From: Clostridia bacterium
GTDB taxonomy: Bacteria > Bacillota_A > Clostridia > Christensenellales > Borkfalkiaceae
Assembly: GCA_017399665.1 (NCBI GenBank)
Contig: JAFQBR010000299.1
Coordinates: 1 to 7,429, forward strand
Direction of reading: 5' to 3'
DNA length: 7,429 bases
In this document: one piece after another, positions 1-5,600 of the stretch
Position numbering within the stretch: the stretch's first letter is position 1
How the letters are laid out: every line of letters begins with the position of its first letter
Notes under the pieces: model-generated
Told to the model about the DNA's origin: nothing
What the model saw: the letters and a program-made list of their open reading frames with translations, nothing else
Database searches by the model: none
Translations under genes and position numbers: made by a program

Positions 1-474
1 AACTTGACCTTTTTCAAGCTTTCTTTTGGCAATATAATCTCTGTGTTTTTCCCCTTGCACAGTAGAAAGTGTTTTAACGTAAAATAGCGCAGACTCACGC
101 ATAAGGGCGTATAATCTATTTTTATCGGCGTATTTCCTATTAGTGTTAAACTCTGACTTAAAATCCTTTTCGGGTTCAGGAAGTGGAATATGCGCCTTTT
201 CACATAAAAAAGTGACGGCATCGCCGAAGTCAAGACTTTCCATTTCCATAATAAACTTTATGGCGTCTCCGCCACGCCCGCAACCAAAGCATTTATAAAA
301 CTGCCCCATTTCGTTAACGGCAAAAGAAGGCGTTCTTTCGCTGTGACCTGGCAAAGGACAGCAAGCCCAATAAGAACCACCCCGACGGTTTAACTGACAG
401 TAACCACCGATTATATCAACAATATTAATTTTTGAAAGCAGTTCTTCAATGAACTTTTGTTCAAATCTTGGCAT
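1..474 (-). CDS. dnaG: DNA primase DnaG, N-terminal part (truncated by window edge)
   Basis: This gene encodes the replicative primase, which makes RNA primers for the lagging strand at the fork together with the DnaB-type helicase. The 158 visible codons begin MPRFEQKFIEELLSKINIVD, a typical DnaG start, and the frame is open to the window edge. The zinc-binding CHC2 domain is clear: CCPLPGHSERTPSF at residues 38-51, then YKCFGCGRGGD at 60-70, followed by the usual helix (AIKFIMEMESLDFGDAV). Likely zinc ligands are Cys39, His44, Cys62 and Cys65. The first pair is spaced C-x4-H, whereas the common family form is CPFH (C-x2-H). The residues after about 125 are the start of the linker to the TOPRIM core, which lies outside the window. 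The ATG at 474 is supported by an AAAGAGG site 4 nt upstream. In many Bacillota dnaG is followed by rpoD; that cannot be checked here. Confidence 0.96.
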   Translation of the reverse strand, partial: MPRFEQKFIEELLSKINIVDIIGGYCQLNRRGGSYWACCPLPGHSERTPSFAVNEMGQFYKCFGCGRGGDAIKFIMEMESLDFGDAVTFLCEKAHIPLPEPEKDFKSEFNTNRKYADKNRLYALMRESALFYVKTLSTVQGEKHRDYIAKRKLEKGQV

Positions 475-478
475 TATA

Positions 479-485
479 CCTCTTT
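479..485 (-). promoter_or_regulatory. Ribosome binding site of dnaG
   Basis: AAAGAGG on the minus strand ends 4 nt before the ATG at 474. It fixes the dnaG start, which also matches the usual N-terminus of the family. Confidence 0.7.
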
Positions 486-512
486 ATATCAAGTAAAATA
501 TATAATATTTTA

Positions 513-530
513 AAGCAAAATTTTTTGCTT
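513..530. repeat. Perfect 8-bp inverted repeat in the dnaG leader
   Basis: The minus strand reads AAGCAAAA-AA-TTTTGCTT, a perfect palindrome with a 2-bp centre. It could fold as a 7-bp hairpin with a 4-nt loop in the RNA. It lies between the putative dnaG -10 box and the dnaG RBS, so it could be an operator or a leader hairpin. No T-tract terminator follows it on the minus strand. Function is unknown. Confidence 0.45.
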
Positions 531-537
531 ACACTTA

Positions 538-543
538 ATTATA
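538..543 (-). promoter_or_regulatory. Putative -10 box of a dnaG promoter
   Basis: A perfect TATAAT on the minus strand sits about 64 nt upstream of the dnaG ATG, preceded by AT-rich DNA with A-tracts that could act as an UP element. No convincing -35 hexamer is seen 16-18 nt upstream, so the call rests on the -10 box and its position. It is followed directly by TAAGTG, a sequence also found just after the -10-like boxes at 768-773 and 2587-2592. The predicted leader is about 55-60 nt. Confidence 0.4.
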
Positions 544-653
544 CAAAATTTAAAAGGTATTTCCTTTTTTTTATTTAATTTTTTGTAATTTTTTTATATT
601 TTTTTTAATATACTAGTAGGTTGAAAAAGACAAAAAAGCAGGCTATAGGTCGA

Positions 654-662
654 TTATCCACA
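654..662 (+). promoter_or_regulatory. Consensus DnaA box upstream of dnaG
   Basis: TTATCCACA is an exact match to the bacterial DnaA-box consensus TTATNCACA. It lies 180 nt upstream of the dnaG start. I found only this one perfect copy in the region, so it is not an origin. It could be a DnaA-regulated promoter site or a chance match. Confidence 0.35.
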
Positions 663-667
663 CTTAA

Positions 668-757
668 AGAGAAAAGAAACCGCCTGAATAAAATTCAGTC
701 GGTTCCTTCCTTCTTATCATCTATATGGGGAGAATAAGCAAATTATGGTAATTATTA
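668..757 (-). ncRNA. Candidate small RNA between an orphan promoter-like element and an orphan terminator
   Basis: On the minus strand, a promoter-like element with -10-like TATTAT at 768-773 is followed about 90 nt later by a strong hairpin with a U-rich tail (676-706), with no credible gene between. This fits an RNA of about 85-90 nt. The predicted transcript has a short CUUAU/AUAAG stem (734-738 with 713-717) whose loop exposes CUCCCC, a C-rich motif of the kind used by Gram-positive regulatory RNAs to pair with Shine-Dalgarno sequences. It also carries a G-rich AAGGAAGG segment before the terminator. No known RNA family was recognised. The unit could instead be a leader attenuator for dnaG. 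Confidence 0.3.
676..706 (-). terminator. Intrinsic terminator (orphan hairpin)
   Basis: The minus strand forms a 14-position stem (693-706 with 676-689) with 13 pairs, one of them G-U, one A-G mismatch, and a 3-nt loop. The tail is TTTTCTCTTT. It is separate from the anti-sigma terminator about 100 nt upstream, so it probably ends a different transcript or acts as an attenuator ahead of dnaG. Confidence 0.6.
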
Positions 758-760
758 TCA

Positions 761-801
761 CACTTAAATAATAACTTAAAGTCCCCTTTTATTGCATAAA
801 A
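761..801 (-). promoter_or_regulatory. Promoter-like two-box element, copy A
   Basis: The minus strand reads TGCAAT, 17 nt, TATTAT, TTAAGTG. Aligned without gaps to 2580-2620, a 14-nt block (761-774) is identical, the next 12 nt diverge (4 of 12 match), and the following block around TGCAAT is identical over 10 nt and nearly so over 15. Conserved boxes around a free spacer of promoter length are what a shared promoter class would look like. It lies just downstream of the anti-sigma terminator and faces dnaG. Confidence 0.45.
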
Positions 802-837
802 AAGAAAAAAGCCCTTAAAAACTTTTAAAGGCTTTTT
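801..837 (-). terminator. Intrinsic terminator of the sigma/anti-sigma operon
   Basis: It begins 8 nt after the anti-sigma stop codon. The stem AAAAAGCCTTTA pairs with the arm at 806-817 over 12 positions with one G-U wobble, and a TTTTTTCTTTTTT tract follows on the minus strand. The symmetric A/T flanks could let it work in both directions, but no plus-strand gene is present. Confidence 0.88.
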
Positions 838-844
838 ATTTAAA

Positions 845-1882
845 TTATCTTAAAGAATGACCTTGTGAAGAAGCAAAGAATACTTCGCCGGTTTCGCAGT
901 TAACTTCAAAACGTTCTACGTCTTGATCTGCTATACGCTCAAGCTCTATAAGGTAAATAATCTTACTTCCGTCACGATTAGATGGCACAACTTTTATACT
1001 ACGTATTAGCACTTCGCTAGCCATAATGTTAAAACGATCTTTAATAAATTCATGTACGTTTGCTATTGCAACCTCTTTACTAATAAAACCGTTAACGTTT
1101 CCAACAATAATTTCGTTAGGTCTTGGATTATCCGTTCTACTACGATAAAGTAAGTTAAGCTCTGAAATAGACATGTTGACTAAAATTTCTTTATTTTCGT
1201 TTTTAATTTCTTCCATTTCTTCAGCCATTTTGTCGATTAAAAACATTTTACCGACTGAAATGCCCTGTTCTTTAGCTCGTTGTTTTAAATCATCATTTGC
1301 AGAGAATGACTGTGCGATAATAGAACAATTTACGTCTGACTGGCTGAAAACCTTTGAAATTTGCTGTGTTAAAGAATTGATAGTTATTTTTGAAGTAGCA
1401 TTTTTAGAAACAACACTTACAAGCATAGAGTTAGATGAAGAATCAATCATCCCCTTAACGTGCATACTGCTTAGAATAACGTTAACCGTAGCGTTGACTT
1501 CCATTCCGCTGAAATTAATACCTTCAACAACTGTTTGAGCATTTTGGTTTAGTGGCTTGCAGTCAATAACTTTATCGTTTTTATCTACGCTAATTTCTAC
1601 ACTAGCCAAAGTATCGATATAAATAACAGTTTCGATAGCAGCTGGCTTTGGAATCCCTGCAAGATTTATTCCTGTAAAAATACCTATGCCGAATAGAAGT
1701 ATAAAGGAACAAACTAAAATTAAGCGTTTAAAATTAAACTTTTTTGCTGGCAAACTTTCAAACAAATCTTGTGAGGAAAGCAACTGCTCTTGATTTTCGC
1801 AGGCGTTTACAACCTTATCTAAAACGTCAGGCGTTTCGGCAGAGAAAGCGCTTTTTACTTTATCTTTAATATGCTTATTCAT
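845..1882 (-). CDS. RsgI-like membrane anti-sigma factor with PepSY-like C-terminus
   Basis: This is probably the membrane-bound anti-sigma partner of the ECF sigma encoded just upstream. The 345-residue protein has an acidic/polar cytoplasmic N-terminus (1-50), one membrane segment at about 54-76 (RLILVCSFILLFGIGIFTGI) and a large outer part. Residues 88-140 (ASVEISVDKNDKVIDCKPLN, then VVEGINFSGMEV) match the style of RsgI N-terminal modules (VELTVNRFDRVI, LLKGLDLKGKPL). Residues 200-218 (AKEQGISVGKMFLIDKM) match the RsgI middle domain. Residues 265-336 (ISKEVAIANVHEFI, YLIELERI, FEVNCETGEVFF) resemble a PepSY fold. No carbohydrate-binding module or peptidase follows, unlike the cellulosome-linked RsgI proteins. 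The ATG at 1882 is chosen because AAGGAGG lies 6 nt upstream. A longer in-frame TTG start at 1900 would translate that RBS as Arg-Arg and is rejected. The start follows the sigma stop by 1 nt, implying translational coupling. Confidence 0.85.
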   Translation of the reverse strand: MNKHIKDKVKSAFSAETPDVLDKVVNACENQEQLLSSQDLFESLPAKKFNFKRLILVCSFILLFGIGIFTGINLAGIPKPAAIETVIYIDTLASVEISVDKNDKVIDCKPLNQNAQTVVEGINFSGMEVNATVNVILSSMHVKGMIDSSSNSMLVSVVSKNATSKITINSLTQQISKVFSQSDVNCSIIAQSFSANDDLKQRAKEQGISVGKMFLIDKMAEEMEEIKNENKEILVNMSISELNLLYRSRTDNPRPNEIIVGNVNGFISKEVAIANVHEFIKDRFNIMASEVLIRSIKVVPSNRDGSKIIYLIELERIADQDVERFEVNCETGEVFFASSQGHSLR

Positions 1883-1883
1883 T

Positions 1884-2444
1884 TTATACCTCCTTGACAA
1901 TTTCTTTTAGTTTTTTGATTGCCCTATTGTACTTAGAAAGCACAGTAGAAAGCGGTTTATTCAATATGTTTGCTATTTCGCGGTGCTTAAGCCCAGAAAC
2001 AATATGTAGTGATACGATTTCACGCTCTTCTTCTGAAAGATGTTTTAGCATTTCAGACAAGAATGCGTCATTTACAATTTTTTGTTCAAAACCAGATTCG
2101 GGAAAAACTTTATCTTCAATAGTAACAGTGCGCTTAGAAATTTGAAAGAGCCTTCTTATAATGTTAAGCTCTATTGTTATAATCCACGCCATGGGCTTGC
2201 CCTTTGGAATGTACTGTGTGGCGTGTTTATAAATATTTACAAAGGTTTCTTGCATAACGTCTTCTGCGTCGCTTTTATTGCCTGTTTTTGACAAGGCGTA
2301 GGCGAAAACATCCGTCTTAATAAGGTTATAAAGTTGGCCTATAGCACCGTTATCGCCACTTCCAAGGCGAATTAAGCACTCTTCTATAAGAGCACTTTTA
2401 TTCGGGCTTTCGACCTGTGTTGTAAACATAAAAAACGTTAGCAT
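1884..2444 (-). CDS. ECF-type RNA polymerase sigma factor (sigma-70 family)
   Basis: This sigma factor would direct RNA polymerase to a small regulon and be held by the membrane anti-sigma encoded next to it. With the ATG at 2444 it has 186 residues, normal for the ECF class, which has only regions 2 and 4. Region 2 spans about 31-104: SGDNGAIGQLYNLI, the polymerase-binding DAEDVMQETFVNIYKHA at 59-75, then KPMAWIITIELNIIRR. Region 4 spans about 134-184 (LSEEEREIVSLHIVSG, KHREIANILNKPLSTVLSKY), a helix-turn-helix for the -35 element. The open frame reaches a GTG at 2582, but the extra 46 residues are hydrophobic and unlike sigma N-termini, the GTG has no RBS, and a good promoter lies inside that stretch. 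The RBS for 2444 (AAAGGG at 2459-2464) is 14 nt away, which is long. ATG 2429 is an alternative that gives 181 residues. The partner gene starts 1 nt after the stop. Confidence 0.9.
   Translation of the reverse strand: MLTFFMFTTQVESPNKSALIEECLIRLGSGDNGAIGQLYNLIKTDVFAYALSKTGNKSDAEDVMQETFVNIYKHATQYIPKGKPMAWIITIELNIIRRLFQISKRTVTIEDKVFPESGFEQKIVNDAFLSEMLKHLSEEEREIVSLHIVSGLKHREIANILNKPLSTVLSKYNRAIKKLKEIVKEV
1889..1895 (-). promoter_or_regulatory. Ribosome binding site of the anti-sigma gene
   Basis: A perfect AAGGAGG on the minus strand lies 6 nt before the ATG at 1882. It sits inside the last codons of the sigma gene and decides the start against the upstream TTG at 1900. Confidence 0.9.
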
Positions 2445-2477
2445 TAGCGCAAATTTTACCCTTTGTGTATTTAAATT

Positions 2478-2506
2478 ATTATACCATAAACGCAAGGTAT
2501 TTGCAA
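2478..2506 (-). promoter_or_regulatory. Sigma-A-type promoter of the sigma/anti-sigma operon
   Basis: On the minus strand, TTGCAA (2501-2506, 4 of 6 to TTGACA), a 17-nt spacer and a perfect TATAAT (2478-2483) preceded by TGG (extended -10). The start point would be near 2471, giving a leader of about 27 nt to the ATG at 2444. It overlaps the upstream part of the longest open frame, which argues that this part is not translated. Confidence 0.65.
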
Positions 2507-2579
2507 CAGGGAAAGCAAATTTATTGCATATTAAAAGCGCAAACGGTAAAAAAAGCGATAATATCCCCTTATCCTTCTT

Positions 2580-2620
2580 CACTTAAATAATAAAAATAAC
2601 TCTGTTTTTATTGCACAAAA
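2580..2620 (-). promoter_or_regulatory. Promoter-like two-box element, copy B
   Basis: Same layout as 761-801: TGCAAT (2610-2615), 17 nt, TATTAT (2587-2592), TTAAGTG. It lies between the terminator of the large surface-protein gene and the sigma operon and points at the sigma gene, so it is a candidate distal promoter. Autoregulation by the encoded sigma is a plausible inference. The boxes do not resemble the common GGAAC-type ECF -35, so housekeeping sigma or another DNA-binding protein is also possible. Confidence 0.45.
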
Positions 2621-2625
2621 ATTAA

Positions 2626-2653
2626 AAAACGCAGTAAAAAATTACTGCGTTTT
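2626..2653 (-). terminator. Intrinsic terminator of the large surface-protein gene
   Basis: A perfect 12-bp stem (AAAACGCAGTAA with TTACTGCGTTTT) and a 4-nt loop, followed on the minus strand by TTTTTTAATTTTT. It lies 4 nt past the TAA at 2658-2660, so the sigma operon is transcribed separately from the surface-protein gene. Confidence 0.92.
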
Positions 2654-2657
2654 AAAA

Positions 2658-5600
2658 TTAGCTATTCACTATTACAAAATAGAAAGGAGCTGTTAAAACG
2701 GTGGAGCCCGTTTCGTCTTTAATGGTAGCCATTAAACAGAAGCTACCTGCCTTAAAACCAGCTAAGCTTACGTCTACGTCCTCTGTTCTTACCAAATGAT
2801 TTTCTGAAGGATCTAGATAGATTGGCAATAACGCCGTATTGCTATAGCCGCCGTTATCATCTTTAAACAGCAAGTTTAACGTAATCGTATAAGAGCTATT
2901 ATAATTAACTTGAACTTGTAGCGTAGAACCAACCTGGTATACCCTATTATTATTGTCGCGTTCGATAAATTTAACTGCAAATTCTTCGCTTATCGGCTTT
3001 ATATAGGTTAACTGAGCTGTAGCCATAACCTCACCGTTAAGAGGCGCTTCGCCCGCTACCGACCTTGAAGCCATTAGTTTTATATTGAATGAGTAGGTTG
3101 TTTGTGCAGCAGGGAACAACTTTGAGTCAAATTCGATCTTAACAACATCTTCCCCCTTAGTGGGTAACGAAATAATAAAATCACCGTTTACGTTACGCAA
3201 AGCAGTAACTCTGTTTGTTCCGGCTGTTACGACAATTTGAGCGTCAAAGGGCAACTCAGTTATAGGAGTAATAACTAACGACGCCTTTTTATTTTTCCAT
3301 TTTGAGGCAACGACGTTATTTGGCACTTTAGCGAATATAACTTTGTATTGCTTTTCTAAAGGCGCTAAACTATCATTTTCAACCTGCTGAATAGCAAACT
3401 CAGGTAAATCGTAAACGGATATGCTTACCAAGCCTGTAGTGCTATTAAAGTCAGGCATTTTTTCATCTTCCTTTTCGCTAGATAGGTAAACGTCTAACGA
3501 ATTACCGCTAAAACCACTGCTTGTAAGCGAGAAGTCAACAATAAATTGTAAAGCAAATTCGCCTGATGTACCGATATCGAATGCTACTGTTCCACCCATA
3601 GAGGTAAAATCTACAAGGTAAACGCTGTTAAATACTCCCTCAGCATTATAATACCAATAGGTGTTATTAAGCTTATCAATTAGAATAATTCTAGTATTAT
3701 TAGGACAATCGCTACTAAAATTAATTGCAATATTAGTATAACCGTAAAAGTTATAAGCCTCAAAATAAGCGGTAAATGATGAATCACGCGTTATATGCGC
3801 GCTATCTTTTGTAACGTTGTTGAATATATCGCCTTCGACAACAAAAGCATCCATCGTAACCTGCTGTGCAACACCTGAAATATATAATTCGATATGCGTA
3901 GATATCGGTATTTCTATAATATTATATTCAGAACCGTCAGCATTAAAAGCGCCTAAAACGGGATTATTAGAGTTAATTTGGGCATTATAATCACTCGTTC
4001 TGTAATATCCTTCTAATAGGTTACAAATTACTTTAATACCGTTATCCGTCTTATCATCATCAGTATCTTCAGAGAAGATAGCATAACAGTGTAAACCCGT
4101 TTGATAATTTAATTCTAAAGTGATATCCCCTGCAAAGAAATAAGTTGAGTCAGCCTCTGTATAATCCGATGGGTAATAGTTTGCATGCTCTGCAAATCTT
4201 ATTTGAATGAAATAGTTTGTTTGAGCAACGGAAAGCTCGTATTCAAGTTGAGTTTTACTCCAATCGGTAGCAGCTAATTCCGAACCTAAGTAATAAGCAA
4301 GTCGGTATTCAACCTCCTGCCAATCTTTTTTATAACCGGTATATTCATCTATCGTAATGATATTATACAGGTTATTTTCCGTATTTAAAGAGCTGGTATA
4401 GGTAGGTTTATCAGGTTTTTCTTGCGTTGCCTTATCGATAAGATAATTTAAAGAAAGATTTTTATCACCTGCAGAAATTGTTGCCGTATAAACGCCAGCA
4501 TTAGTGGGCACGGCAAATTCACCAAGATTTTCGCCAGAATATTCAATATTTAAATTCCAAGGCGTAGAGGGAGGATTGTTATACAATGCATTCTGATAAT
4601 AAATAACATTTGCATCATGTTCATTTCCGTCGTAAACGGCATCTTGCACAAGCAAGGTTGCAGTATGCGTATAGCCGTTACAAATACAGTTGCGAATGAG
4701 TTTATTATCCTCTATTGTATAGAAGAAATCCTCTTCTGGCCCGTCGTGGTTACATTTCTTCCAATTACCGACCAAGGTTATAACGGCACCGTCAACGGAA
4801 GAAAGGTTAACTACCTGTTGCCCGTCTGTATAGGTTTGTGTTTTGTCGTTCTTATTATACCAATTAACAAAACGATAACCGGGATAAATATAGGTATTTA
4901 AAGGTAAGAAATCTGGGGTATCGTACACGAAGGTTTTCTTTTCCATTTCTTCGCCAAAATAAGGAACGTCCTGCGGAATACCTGATTCAAAGTAAACGTC
5001 GTAATAGTGCGACAACCAAATAGCGTAAATGGTAAGATCACCGGGTTTTGTGTAATCGCTTGGATCATCAGTAAAGGTATAATCCCAACCAACCTCATAC
5101 TTATATCCGTCGCCGTTGGGCTCTGTAAACCAACCGATAATTTCGTAACCGGGATGCGAATAAATAGAACCTGAAATAGTAACAGTTTCGCCGTGCTTAA
5201 TCATATATTCAGTATACTGACCAGTTACAATACCCGTGGTATCTTTAAAGTTTTCGTAGTAAAGAAGCTTATAATATCTTGATTCAGGTGGGATATCTGG
5301 ATCATTTTCACGGTGATCTTTAAAATAATCCCCTTCCTTTTTAATATCAACGGTAATGTGCTTATTAATTTTGGGGTTATCCATAGAGCCGTAAATATCC
5401 ATTTCACCGGCGGCAACGTAAATAGAGCTATTGATAGCAATGTTACCAAAATCTGAAGGCTTTGTGCCGTGATGGTTGGTGGAAATAATAACCTTACCAC
5501 CGTTTACCATCATGAAGTCGCTTCTTGATTCTTCGTCTGCACTACCTGCTTTACTGCCCTCTTCAATTAGACAGTAAGTATTAAGTTTTGTATTTCTACC

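Larger units (their letters stand above)
475..844. other. Gene-free 370-bp intergenic region between the anti-sigma gene and dnaG
   Basis: No convincing coding frame exists on either strand. From right to left (minus-strand transcription order) it holds the terminator of the sigma/anti-sigma operon (801-837), a promoter-like two-box element (761-801), an orphan hairpin terminator (676-706), a consensus DnaA box (654-662), a very AT-rich tract (about 545-615), a TATAAT box (538-543), an 8-bp palindrome (513-530) and the dnaG RBS. Confidence 0.8.

Noticed and set aside
495..511. A/T-only palindrome near the dnaG RBS
   Set aside because: Pure A/T inverted repeats are common by chance in such AT-rich DNA; no other support.
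664..720. 18-codon minus-strand ORF (ATG at 720) in the intergenic region
   Set aside because: No ribosome site upstream, and it runs through the terminator hairpin; more likely chance than a leader peptide.
640..800. 6S RNA or another housekeeping RNA
   Set aside because: Only two short hairpins are seen, not the long rod with a central bubble expected of 6S RNA, and no family motif was recognised.
1173..1538. Plus-strand frame of 121 codons inside the anti-sigma gene
   Set aside because: Antisense shadow of a well-supported gene; no RBS and no recognisable protein features.
1883..1900. TTG start of the anti-sigma gene at 1900
   Set aside because: It would place the RBS within the coding sequence; the ATG at 1882 has ideal spacing from AAGGAGG.
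2445..2582. N-terminal extension of the sigma factor from a GTG start
   Set aside because: Contains an extended -10 promoter, lacks an RBS, and is unlike sigma-factor N-termini.
2658..2760. Sortase motif or membrane anchor at the C-terminus of the large protein
   Set aside because: The last 35 residues contain no LPxTG-like motif, no long hydrophobic segment and no positively charged tail.
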